Source: Dyadobacter flavalbus (GTDB lineage Bacteria; Bacteroidota; Bacteroidia; Cytophagales; Spirosomataceae). From it: 64,000 bases of DNA. Every line of letters starts with the position of its first letter. Position 1 is the first letter of the stretch. Positions 24,499 through 32,720 of this stretch are shown piece after piece. The stretch lies in the NCBI RefSeq assembly GCF_006149045.1, contig NZ_VBSN01000027.1, forward strand, positions 62,001 to 126,000. Reading direction: 5' to 3'. The translations under genes were made by a program, and so were the position numbers. Below the pieces are notes generated by a model. The model was not told where the DNA came from. It worked only from the letters and a program-made list of their open reading frames with translations, and did no database searches.

Positions 24499-25530
24499 AT
24501 GGCCACCGTTACTGAAAATATGGAAGCATCAGCGCCTCAAAAGTTGCAGCATCCGAAGGAACAATATATGTTCTGGTTCGAAAGTATGCTTTTACAACGA
24601 CGTTTTGAAGAAAAATCCGGCCAGCTTTACGGCCAACAGAAAATCCGGGGTTTTTGCCACTTGTATATCGGGCAGGAAGCCTGCTCATCAGGAGCAGTTT
24701 CAGCTTTAAAGAAAGGTGACAAGTACATAACCGCTTACCGCGATCACGGCATTCCGCTTGCGCTGGGTACCGATCCGAAAGCGATTATGGCTGAACTTTA
24801 CGGCAAGAAAACAGGAACAACCAAAGGAAAAGGCGGTTCCATGCACATTTTTGATAAAGAAAATAACTTTGTCGGAGGACACGGAATCGTTGGCGCACAA
24901 ATTCCGCTGGGTGCCGGAATTGCATTTGCTGAGAAATACAACAAAACAGGAAATCTTTGTATTTGTTATTTCGGCGACGGAGCTATTCGTCAGGGTGCTT
25001 TTCACGAAGCGCTGAACATGGCGATGAATTGGAAACTGCCTGTGATTTTTGTTGTGGAAAACAACGGTTATGCCATGGGAACTTCGGTTGCAAGGACTTC
25101 CAATGTTACCGAGCTTTACACCATGGGCGAAGCTTATGATATTCCTTCAGAGCCTGTGGACGGCATGAGCGTGGAAGCAATCCACGAAGCAGTTTCCCGC
25201 GCTGCCGAACGTGCGCGCAGCGGAGAAGGTCCTACATTTCTTGAATTCCGTACTTACCGTTACCGCGGACACTCCATGTCGGATCCGCAGAAATACCGTT
25301 CAAAGGAAGAAGTGGAAGAATACAAACACCGCGATCCGATCGAGCAGATCCGCGCTGTAATTCTTTCCAATAATCTGGCAACAGAAGAAGAGCTGGAAAA
25401 CATTGATAAGAAAGTAAAGGATATCGTTGCTGAATCTGTGCAGTTTGCCGAGGAGTCCGAATTTCCGGATCCCAAAGAAGCTTATACGGATGTGTATGTA
25501 GAGAACGATTATCCTTTTGTCATGGACTAA
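24499..25530 (+). CDS. pdhA: Pyruvate dehydrogenase E1 component, alpha subunit
   Basis: A 343-residue thiamine-diphosphate enzyme subunit; with the beta subunit it decarboxylates pyruvate and reductively acetylates the lipoyl group of E2. The TPP motif is complete: GDGAIRQGAFHEALNMAMNW through VVENN (residues about 157-187). The alpha-subunit loop containing YRYRGHSMSDPQKYRSKEE is the region phosphorylated in eukaryotic enzymes. Early parts QQKIRGFCHLYIGQEA and YRDHG are typical. The beta subunit and E2/E3 are not adjacent, and tatC follows after a terminator, so this is a split arrangement. ATG start. Confidence 0.95.
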   Translation: MATVTENMEASAPQKLQHPKEQYMFWFESMLLQRRFEEKSGQLYGQQKIRGFCHLYIGQEACSSGAVSALKKGDKYITAYRDHGIPLALGTDPKAIMAELYGKKTGTTKGKGGSMHIFDKENNFVGGHGIVGAQIPLGAGIAFAEKYNKTGNLCICYFGDGAIRQGAFHEALNMAMNWKLPVIFVVENNGYAMGTSVARTSNVTELYTMGEAYDIPSEPVDGMSVEAIHEAVSRAAERARSGEGPTFLEFRTYRYRGHSMSDPQKYRSKEEVEEYKHRDPIEQIRAVILSNNLATEEELENIDKKVKDIVAESVQFAEESEFPDPKEAYTDVYVENDYPFVMD

Positions 25531-25548
25531 TCAGATATCAACCAATTT

Positions 25549-25584
25549 AAAAAAACCCGCCGGATTATTTCGACGGGTTTTTTA
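25549..25584 (+). terminator. Intrinsic terminator after pdhA
   Basis: AAAAACCCGcCG / CGaCGGGTTTTT, 12-bp stem with one mismatch and an 8-base loop, followed by further Ts. Confidence 0.85.
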
Positions 25585-25666
25585 AGTAAATTCGGCCATT
25601 GACAAACAGGGAATGATCCTGTTTTTACTTTTTTACGTAGATTGAGTTTCAGTAATTTTTAATAAT

Positions 25667-26536
25667 ATGTCCTTGGATCAGGAATTTGATAACGAAGAAG
25701 ATGGAGGAAAGGAGATGTCGTTTATCGGACATCTGGAAGAGTTAAGATGGCACGTTATCCGTGCAGCAGGCTCAATACTGGTATTTGCAATTCTGTCCTT
25801 TATTTATATCAAAGAAATTTATCATTACGTCATTATTGCACCTGCAAAGCCGGATTTCTGGACTTACAGAATGCTTTGCAAGCTGGCAGATAAAGTAGGT
25901 TACGATGAACTTTGTATAAAAGCGCTCAATTTCAAGTTACAGGCCATCGGCGTAGGAGACCAGTTTACGATGAGTATGACTTCTTCTGTAATCGCCGGGC
26001 TCGTTTTTGCTTTTCCATATGCTTTCTGGGAAGTATGGCGGTTTATCAAGCCAGGACTTAGACCGGCCGAAAGAAAGTCTGCAAGCGGAGCTGTATTTTA
26101 TGTAACGTTTCTTTTCTTTTCAGGGGTATTTTTCGGATACTTTGTTGTTACGCCCCTGGCAATGAACTTTTTAGCTAATTACACACTGGACGAATCCATT
26201 ATCAACGAGTTCAGCCTGGCGTCTTATATTTCTCTTGTTGCTACGCTTACACTGGCATGCGGCATTGCCTTTCAGTTGCCCATCGTTGTGTTTGTACTTT
26301 CAAAAGTAGGCGTGCTGACCCCGGCATTTATGCGGGAATACAGAAAACATTCCATGATCGTAATTTTGATCGTGGCAGCTGTTATTACGCCTTCGCCCGA
26401 TATTTACAGCCAGATCCTTGTTGCCATTCCGCTTTTCCTGCTTTTTGAAGTCAGTATTCTGGTTTCTGCAAAAGTAGAAAGAGAAAAGCTCAGGGAAGAA
26501 CAACGGCTTGCCAAACTTGGAAATACAGAACTGTAA
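25667..26536 (+). CDS. tatC: Sec-independent (Tat) translocase subunit TatC
   Basis: A 289-residue six-helix inner-membrane protein that recognises twin-arginine signal peptides. The N-terminal signature MSFIGHLEELRWHVIRAAG is the signal-peptide binding site (Glu in HLEELR). Between helices 1 and 2 the loop is longer than in E. coli (about 50 residues, with AKPDFWTYRMLCKLADKVGY), as is common in Bacteroidota. The remaining helices and the VITPSPDIYSQILVAIPLFLL block fit the family. No tatA is adjacent. Its stop lies three bases from the stop of the convergent PLP-enzyme gene. Confidence 0.96.
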   Translation: MSLDQEFDNEEDGGKEMSFIGHLEELRWHVIRAAGSILVFAILSFIYIKEIYHYVIIAPAKPDFWTYRMLCKLADKVGYDELCIKALNFKLQAIGVGDQFTMSMTSSVIAGLVFAFPYAFWEVWRFIKPGLRPAERKSASGAVFYVTFLFFSGVFFGYFVVTPLAMNFLANYTLDESIINEFSLASYISLVATLTLACGIAFQLPIVVFVLSKVGVLTPAFMREYRKHSMIVILIVAAVITPSPDIYSQILVAIPLFLLFEVSILVSAKVEREKLREEQRLAKLGNTEL

Positions 26537-26539
26537 CAA

Positions 26540-27640
26540 TTAATCCTGACTAATGAACAATTTACAGACCTCGGCTAATTTGTCGAGGTCTTCTTTTTGG
26601 TGCAAGGCGCTTACAACGATGCGTGTTACAGGCGCATCGGTCGGCATCGGATAGGAAAAGCAGCTTGCCATTATTTTATTTTCGAGCAAATGATCAAATA
26701 AAGCGGGATTTTTGCTGCAATAAACGGGATAAGCATTTATTCTTTGAAAGAGGTTGCCCGCAGGAATTTTTTGCTCAAAGTATGCGATATTCTGCATCAA
26801 AGCAGAATGAAGCGTTGTATAAAGCGAGGTTTCCAGCATCATTTTCAAAACATGCATGTAAGCCGGAGCCGGCGGAGATGCGCCTGCAAACCATGGAGAA
26901 CGGCGTAACTGACTATTTGTAATGTCATCACTCAGAATGACGCCGCCCGGAATGCCCAGTGCTTTGTTCAGTGAGGAAAGAACAATTTTGTTTACACCCG
27001 AAATCTGATTTAAATTTTTCCAGAAACCGCATCCGTCTTGTCCGGCAATTCCAAGGGCATGCGATTCATCAACAATCAGCCACGTATTTTGTGAAGGAGA
27101 AAGTTCGCTGAAAATGGAAAAATCAAATTCTTCAACCATCGGTGAACCTATTGCATCCGTGCAAATTATATGTGCCGTTTCTAAGGAACTGCTTTCAATT
27201 TCATACACAACCTGATCTGACCATTCTTTCCAGCTTTTGTTTTCAGGCTTGAAATAGTTGCCCCACAAAGCCGGATGTACCCGCGGAGCATAATGGTATT
27301 TTATCAGCTCAGCTTCTGACCTGCTATGAACAAGATTTTCTATTTCTTTCATAACCAGCTGCCCGGCCCACATTCCTGAAGAAACCATTATTGCAGAAGG
27401 AGCTCCTGTAAATGCAGAAAACAACTCCTCTGCCTCATCATAAGCTACAAGCTGAAGGCTATTGTTGCGTGAACTTCCAAAATGGTTTCCATAAGCTTCC
27501 AGACCATCTTTCAGGAATATACGAAATGCTTCGTTGTGCCCAAGGCCAAGATAATCGGTGCCGCTAAACCAAAGAAATTCTTCATTTGCAGCCGAGATTA
27601 CAGTTCTTCCGGGAAGTTTGTTGGTTTTGAATATACTCAC
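26540..27640 (-). CDS. AONS-like PLP-dependent aminotransferase/oxoamine synthase family protein
   Basis: A 366-residue fold-type I PLP enzyme related to 8-amino-7-oxononanoate synthase and 2-amino-3-ketobutyrate CoA ligase. WFSGTDYLGLG starts the fold, VDESHALG holds the PLP-contacting Asp and His, and LSSLNKALGIPGG carries the likely Schiff-base lysine (in place of the usual GTFGKALG context). Its ATG overlaps the stop of the dipeptide epimerase gene by four bases, a sign of translational coupling. No other biotin gene is near, so biotin synthesis is doubtful; a role linked to cell-wall peptide or amino-acid metabolism is an inference from the coupling. Confidence 0.8.
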   Translation of the reverse strand: MSIFKTNKLPGRTVISAANEEFLWFSGTDYLGLGHNEAFRIFLKDGLEAYGNHFGSSRNNSLQLVAYDEAEELFSAFTGAPSAIMVSSGMWAGQLVMKEIENLVHSRSEAELIKYHYAPRVHPALWGNYFKPENKSWKEWSDQVVYEIESSSLETAHIICTDAIGSPMVEEFDFSIFSELSPSQNTWLIVDESHALGIAGQDGCGFWKNLNQISGVNKIVLSSLNKALGIPGGVILSDDITNSQLRRSPWFAGASPPAPAYMHVLKMMLETSLYTTLHSALMQNIAYFEQKIPAGNLFQRINAYPVYCSKNPALFDHLLENKIMASCFSYPMPTDAPVTRIVVSALHQKEDLDKLAEVCKLFISQD

Positions 27641-28671
27641 TGGAAAGATGCCGGAACATGGTTTTTCAGGAAGGCTCCGGTTCCGTTTTCATTGGCGTAA
27701 ATCACTTTTCCAAAATCAAAAGTAACGCCGGACGCCGGATCATTTTTAATCAGTAAAGTGCCATCCATATCAACATAGTCGAGCAAAGGCAAAAGATGTG
27801 CAATGGCAGAAATCCCAACACTGGACTCTGTCATGCAGCCGATCATGGTTTTCATTCCAAGATTTCTAGCTTCGGAAATCATTCTTCTGGCGGCAGTCGG
27901 GCCACCACATTTGGTAAGTTTTATATTGACGCCATGAAAAAGACCATAGCAATTTTTTACATCACTTTCAACAATGCAGCTTTCGTCTGCAATTACCGGA
28001 AGTGCGCTTTTGGCATAAACCAGTTTCATTCCCTCCACATCGTTAGCGGCAAGCGGCTGCTCGATAAATTCCACACCCAACTTTTTCAGCTCGGGGGCAA
28101 TTTGAATGGTTTGCTCCGCTGTCCACGCACAATTGGCATCCACACGGAACAAAGCACTGGTATGCTGACGTAATTCCTTGACTATACGAAGGTCTTCATT
28201 GGTGCCCAGTTTTATTTTGTAAATAGGCCACGGAAGTTCTTTCATCTTTGAAACCATTTTTTCAACAGTATCAATTCCAATTGTAAAGTTCGTGAGCACA
28301 TTATTTTCAATAGACAATCCCCAGCTTTGATAAAGTTTTTGCCCGTTCTTTTTGGCAAAAAAATCATGTGCCGCTTCATCCAGCGCGCATTGTGCAAAGG
28401 AATTGGATTGAAGCTTCGGATGTACTTTACTCCATAAATCCTCTGCGTCTGAATAAGACCCGCTTTCAACAATGTTTTTGACACTTTCCAGTGCTTGAAC
28501 CATATTATCGATCGTAACGCCGTAATATGGATTAGAGGTAGCCTCGCCGTAGCCGCTGAATTCACCGTCCGTAAGCTCTGCTATCAGTGTAGGCTGCACA
28601 TCCCGGGAATCGTGTGCAATCGTAAATGTATGTTTGAGTTCCAGATTGAAGGTGTGAAAGATCAGCTGCAT
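27637..28671 (-). CDS. Dipeptide epimerase (L-Ala-D/L-Glu epimerase type, enolase superfamily)
   Basis: About 344 residues from ATG 28671 (MQLIFHTFNLELKHTFTIAH). A longer frame to 28722 runs into nadK and has no family character there. Superfamily residues are visible: the KxK pair region (YKIKLGTNED), metal-binding Asp in FRVDANCAW, Glu in FIEQPLAAND, Asp-Glu in VIADES, and Lys in NIKLTKCGG. The GCMTESSVG and YVDMDGTLLI end matches Ala-Glu epimerases, which recycle the L-Ala-D-Glu dipeptide of peptidoglycan. It lies 26 bases after nadK and overlaps the next gene by four bases. Exact substrate is uncertain, since the family includes other dipeptide specificities. Confidence 0.87.
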   Translation of the reverse strand: MQLIFHTFNLELKHTFTIAHDSRDVQPTLIAELTDGEFSGYGEATSNPYYGVTIDNMVQALESVKNIVESGSYSDAEDLWSKVHPKLQSNSFAQCALDEAAHDFFAKKNGQKLYQSWGLSIENNVLTNFTIGIDTVEKMVSKMKELPWPIYKIKLGTNEDLRIVKELRQHTSALFRVDANCAWTAEQTIQIAPELKKLGVEFIEQPLAANDVEGMKLVYAKSALPVIADESCIVESDVKNCYGLFHGVNIKLTKCGGPTAARRMISEARNLGMKTMIGCMTESSVGISAIAHLLPLLDYVDMDGTLLIKNDPASGVTFDFGKVIYANENGTGAFLKNHVPASFQ

Positions 28672-28697
28672 TGGCTTGTTTTGTTTACCGCGTGTAT

Positions 28698-29573
28698 TTA
28701 ATTGCGCATGTCCAGACCCCACGAAAGTTTGCTGCGTAAGGTATTCAGAAAGCTGTCGTCAAGCATTTTAATCAGTCTGGCTGTAAAATCTGCTTTCCGG
28801 ATTGTAAGTTGTGTATTTTCATCGACGATAAGCGACCGGGCATCAAGGGAAATAAGGAAATTGTTGCTTCTGCTTTTTACTTCCAGTTTGATCACGGCTG
28901 TATCTTCCACGACAAGCGGCCGTACGTTAAGGTTATGCGGGCTTATGGGAGTAATGATAAAGTTCTGGGAATGCGGAACAAGAACCGGGCCGCCGCAGCT
29001 CAGTGAATATCCGGTCGATCCGGTTGGTGTGGAAACAATCAGTCCGTCGGCCCAGTAGGAATTCAGAAATTCGTCATTCAGGTATGAATGGACGGTAATC
29101 ATGGAAGAAGTATCCGTTTTTGTGATCGTGAAATCATTCAGGCCAAAATTCAGGCCGTCAAAAACATCCGTATTTGATTCCAGTGCGACCAGTGTTCTTT
29201 CGTCGATGCGGTATTGATCATTTTCCAGCGAATTGACAAGATCCGAAATGCGTTCCGGAGAAACAGTAGCCAGAAATCCAAGCCGTCCTACATTAATACC
29301 AATTACAGGAATCTGCCTTTTTCCGATATGGGAAACTGTTTCCAGTAAAGTTCCGTCGCCGCCCATACTGATTACCTCGTCTGCCTGGAAAAGTTCTGCG
29401 GGCTTGTCATAAACCAGTTCCGAGTAATGGGGGATTCCAATCTGATCCAGAAACATACGAAATGGTTTGGAGAGCTGGACTTCAACCTTCCGTCGGGACA
29501 GTTCATTGAACATATTTTCAATAAACGGGCGGGCGGACTCATTAAAGCTGCGTCCGTGAATTGCTATTTTCAT
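28698..29573 (-). CDS. nadK: NAD(+) kinase
   Basis: A 291-residue ATP-NAD kinase producing NADP. The GGDGTLLETVSHIG motif (about residues 71-84) and the second motif LNDFTIT are present, together with WADGLIVSTPTGSTGYSLSCGGP, the diagnostic C-terminal block. N-terminal MKIAIHGRSF is typical of the Bacteroidota form. It lies between the CBS gene (89 bases upstream) and the dipeptide epimerase, in a minus-strand run. Confidence 0.97.
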   Translation of the reverse strand: MKIAIHGRSFNESARPFIENMFNELSRRKVEVQLSKPFRMFLDQIGIPHYSELVYDKPAELFQADEVISMGGDGTLLETVSHIGKRQIPVIGINVGRLGFLATVSPERISDLVNSLENDQYRIDERTLVALESNTDVFDGLNFGLNDFTITKTDTSSMITVHSYLNDEFLNSYWADGLIVSTPTGSTGYSLSCGGPVLVPHSQNFIITPISPHNLNVRPLVVEDTAVIKLEVKSRSNNFLISLDARSLIVDENTQLTIRKADFTARLIKMLDDSFLNTLRSKLSWGLDMRN

Positions 29574-29662
29574 GGAAGAAAAAGTAGATCATCTTGATTC
29601 TTCCGAAAGATACGTGACAAATATGCCGATTCAAAGGCAGCGGCATTTACTGCAGTGAAGAA

Positions 29663-30334
29663 TCAGGTTGCAAGATATCTCAAAAGCATATCCAGCCGCT
29701 CCTGATCCACACTCTCGATCGGGTCGTTGGCATGGGCTTCTTCAATCTCGTAGCCAAAGCGTTCCAGCGTGGCAATAACCGGCGTAATGTGCGTGCGGTT
29801 GAGTTTCAGGGTAAGCCGGGCTTCATTGGCAGGATTATAGGTTTCTCCTGATGAGTAATAGCTGCTGAGGATTTTGGTACCGTTGGATTCAATAAGCCGG
29901 CTTATTTCTGAAAGCGAATAACTGCGTTCGGCAATTTTCAGCACAATCACAGCGCCTTTTTCCTGCACGCCCAGTTCATTGACAAAATGCTCGACCAGAT
30001 CATTGACAAGAATGCTGCCTGCAAAAGTCCGGTCTTCATGAAGAACCGGGATAATCAGCAGTCCAAACTGATTGACAAGCCGTAAAAGTTCGTACGGATG
30101 CTGGTCTTCAGATGCAAAAATATCCTTGTGCTGAATAATTATTTTGGAAAGCGAATCGGAACTGTCGACAACATCATAAAGAATATCTTCAGAAACAATT
30201 CCCTGATAAATGCCTGAATCTGCAACAACAAGCTGTTTTACACTGAATTCGTCCATCCAGTCCAGTGCCATGCTTACCGGATCGGTAAGTTTAAGGACGG
30301 GAATCATGGGGTTTATCAGTGTTGCTGCGAGCAT
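29663..30334 (-). CDS. CBS-domain protein with ACT-like C-terminus
   Basis: A 223-residue cytosolic protein. Residues 1-125 form a CBS pair (ALDWMDEFSVKQLVVAD, then GLLIIPVLHEDRTFAGSILVND), which generally binds adenosine nucleotides. Residues 135-210 (GAVIVLKIAERSYSLSEISRL onwards) look like an ACT-type regulatory fold. The same gene is often found just before nadK in Bacteroidota, as I recall, suggesting a link with NAD(P) or nucleotide sensing, but no biochemical role is known to me. Confidence 0.85.
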   Translation of the reverse strand: MLAATLINPMIPVLKLTDPVSMALDWMDEFSVKQLVVADSGIYQGIVSEDILYDVVDSSDSLSKIIIQHKDIFASEDQHPYELLRLVNQFGLLIIPVLHEDRTFAGSILVNDLVEHFVNELGVQEKGAVIVLKIAERSYSLSEISRLIESNGTKILSSYYSSGETYNPANEARLTLKLNRTHITPVIATLERFGYEIEEAHANDPIESVDQERLDMLLRYLAT

Positions 30335-30436
30335 ATCAGGATGTCTTTTTTCGAAGCTATAAAAAAACTATATATGTGTCAACTTTCGTATCAAAAGAAA
30401 TTTCAGTCAGAGTAACCGGATTTTGTTTTCTAAAGT

Positions 30437-31210
30437 TTACAGAACCTGAACTGAAGCATGCTTTTCAAGAAAACGCTCAAGTATAAGATTAAATTCACGC
30501 GGATGTTCCATCATCGGCGCATGAGAGCATTTATCGATAAAATATAACTCCGAGCCGGCAATCAGACGGTTGAATTCGTAACCGACATGCGGCGGCGTAA
30601 TCGTGTCATTCAGGCCCCAGACGAGCAGCGTAGGAACATTTATTTCGTGCAGATCCTTGGCAAGATTATGCCGCTGTGCAGATTTGGCAATGCCTACAAT
30701 ACTCATGCATTTGGGAATGCTGGACGTGGTTTCAAAAACTTCATCCACAAGGTCTTTTGTCGCAACTTCCGGATTGTAAAAGGTATAGGCTACGCGTTCC
30801 TTGATATAATCATAGCTTCCGCGCTTTGGAAAAGACCCGCCCATGGAATTTTCAAACAGGCCCGAACTTCCCGTCAGCACAAGCTTGTGTACGTTGCTCT
30901 GATTTTTAAGGGTGTAAAGCAAACCGATATGTCCGCCAAGCGAATTGCCGATAACGGTCACATTGCTGAGTTCCTTAAAACGCACGAAATCTTCAAGAAA
31001 CGCCAGAAGAGCTTCCAGCCCGGCCTCGCGCGGCGGCAGTTCATAAATTGGCAGCAAGGGAATAATAGTGCGGTAACGACTGGAAAAATGCTCAATAATA
31101 CCGTCCCAATTGCTCAATGCTCCGAAAAGGCCATGCAAAAGCAGTAAAGTTTCGCCTTTTCCCTCGTCGATAAACTGAAACCGGCCTTCTGCATGTACTG
31201 TAAATTTCAT
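30437..31210 (-). CDS. Alpha/beta hydrolase
   Basis: A 257-residue alpha/beta-hydrolase fold protein with a complete catalytic triad: nucleophile Ser in VIGNSLGGHIGLL, acid Asp in VWGLNDTITPP and His in DKCSHAPMMEHP. LLLLHGLFGALSNWDG supplies the oxyanion-hole region. The absence of a signal peptide places it in the cytosol. It resembles MenH/BphD-type hydrolases, but nothing in the neighbourhood points to menaquinone synthesis, so substrate is unassigned. It starts the minus-strand run continued by the CBS gene. Confidence 0.85.
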   Translation of the reverse strand: MKFTVHAEGRFQFIDEGKGETLLLLHGLFGALSNWDGIIEHFSSRYRTIIPLLPIYELPPREAGLEALLAFLEDFVRFKELSNVTVIGNSLGGHIGLLYTLKNQSNVHKLVLTGSSGLFENSMGGSFPKRGSYDYIKERVAYTFYNPEVATKDLVDEVFETTSSIPKCMSIVGIAKSAQRHNLAKDLHEINVPTLLVWGLNDTITPPHVGYEFNRLIAGSELYFIDKCSHAPMMEHPREFNLILERFLEKHASVQVL

Positions 31211-31661
31211 TCTGTATACTGTGGTGAATTAATAATGATTACAAAGTTGAAAAACAGAAAAAGCGTTCAACTTATCTTATAACGCATTAAAGAAACAAAT
31301 GCATGATTTTTATACCCTGCAAAACTAATTATTTTTTTCGTTGAATACGGGCTTAACATGATTTACCGGGTTTTAATTTCTTGTAAATATTATATTAATG
31401 ATAACATAATACGATTGCTGACATTAAAAGATACAATTTGCTCCGGCACGGGAACCAGCATTTCTGTTATTAAACGTATGGCGTACAGGTATATTCAGGC
31501 ATCGCTGAACTTCATTCTATTAAATGCAATATAACAGGCTTTTTAATGGCATGCATGTTATTTTGATCATCTTAAATTAACTGATTATCAAGTGTAGCCA
31601 AAAATAATTCAGGAACTGCATTTATTGGATTAGAAAAATATTAAAATAAATACTACAAATC
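31211..31661. other. 451-base intergenic region, AT-rich, no gene seen
   Basis: A divergent gap between the alpha/beta hydrolase and the secreted esterase. I see no convincing open frame, tRNA or strong hairpin. It must hold the promoters of both genes, but no sequence fits TTTG-N19-TAnnTTTG well. Confidence 0.6.
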
Positions 31662-32585
31662 ATGACTTTCCTGCTGAAAATTGCAAGGCCTCTAACTTTA
31701 TTGTTCTGTATGCTGTGCTTAGCCCTGAATGCATTTGCACAAACTGAAATTCCGCTTTACCCCGCTCAGATTCCCAATTCCATTCAGGTTGCGGATCAGG
31801 AAACGAACAAGGATAATATCATCAGAAATGTCTCAAAACCTACACTGACTGTTTATTTGCCCGAACCCGGAAAAGCGAACGGAACTTCTGTAATTGTGTG
31901 TCCGGGCGGAGGATACGGCGTGCTTGTAATGGATTATGAAGGTCACAGAATTGCAAAAGAACTGAACAAATCGGGCATTGCAGCTTTTATCCTGAAATAC
32001 CGACTTCCGGATGCCCGTATCATGAAAGACCAGTCCATCGGGCCCTTGCAGGATGCGCAGCAAGCCATTAAAACCGTTCGGGAACGTGCTGGTGAGTGGA
32101 AAATTGATCCCGGTAAAATCGGAATCATGGGCTTTTCAGCAGGCGGACACCTGGCATCTACGGCAGGAACGCATTATGACAGCACTTTTATAGAAAACCC
32201 TCGTAAAATCAGTTTAAGGCCGGATTTTATAATTCTTATTTATCCGGTTATCAGTTTGTCGGACAGAATAGGGCATAAAGGTTCAGGCACTAATTTGCTG
32301 GGAGCAGCGCCGTCAGCTGAGAAAATCAAGTACTTCTCAAATGAACTGCAGGTGAGTAAAACCACACCTCCGACTTTTCTGACACATGCCGGTGACGATA
32401 CGGTTGTTCCGGTTTCAAACAGTATAAAATTCTATGAAGCGTTGAATGCTCACGGCGTGCCGGCGGACATGCATATTTATTCCAGGGGCGAACACGGTTA
32501 TTTAAAGTCTCCTGCTTTTCAGGAATGGTTTGGGCGCTGCCTGCAATGGATGCAAAGCAATCAACTGCTTCCTGACAGCAAATGA
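31662..32585 (+). CDS. Secreted alpha/beta hydrolase (acetyl-xylan-esterase-like)
   Basis: A 307-residue exported esterase. The signal peptide (1-26) ends AFA before Gln. The hydrolase core has the oxyanion-hole region VIVCPGGGYGVL, the nucleophile in GIMGFSAGGHLAS, the acid in THAGDDTVVPV and His in SRGEHGYLKS. The overall pattern (VSKPTLTVYLPEPGKANGTS first, then the core) fits the Bacteroidota carbohydrate-esterase-like hydrolases often annotated as acetyl xylan esterase or endo-xylanase-related. No glycoside hydrolase or SusCD genes are adjacent, so the polysaccharide target is unknown. A strong bidirectional terminator follows. Confidence 0.82.
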   Translation: MTFLLKIARPLTLLFCMLCLALNAFAQTEIPLYPAQIPNSIQVADQETNKDNIIRNVSKPTLTVYLPEPGKANGTSVIVCPGGGYGVLVMDYEGHRIAKELNKSGIAAFILKYRLPDARIMKDQSIGPLQDAQQAIKTVRERAGEWKIDPGKIGIMGFSAGGHLASTAGTHYDSTFIENPRKISLRPDFIILIYPVISLSDRIGHKGSGTNLLGAAPSAEKIKYFSNELQVSKTTPPTFLTHAGDDTVVPVSNSIKFYEALNAHGVPADMHIYSRGEHGYLKSPAFQEWFGRCLQWMQSNQLLPDSK

Positions 32586-32666
32586 TCGCCAATGCCGGTC
32601 TGAAATAAGGAGTATTCCGGAACGGCAAGTTTCAGCAAACAAATTGATTTTTTGACCGGAAGCAAT

Positions 32667-32700
32667 AAAAAAAGAGCTGTAAAACGTACAGCTCTTTTTG
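32667..32700. terminator. Bidirectional terminator between esterase and nuoN
   Basis: Stem AAAAAGAGCTGTA / TACAGCTCTTTTT (13 bp) with a 5-base loop, A run before and T run after; serves both convergent genes. Confidence 0.88.
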
Positions 32701-32720
32701 CAAATATAAATTCGGGTACT

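Noticed and set aside
31211..31661. tRNA or small RNA in the 451-base gap
   Set aside because: No TTC-containing arm, CCA end or strong hairpin was seen; AT-rich without structure.
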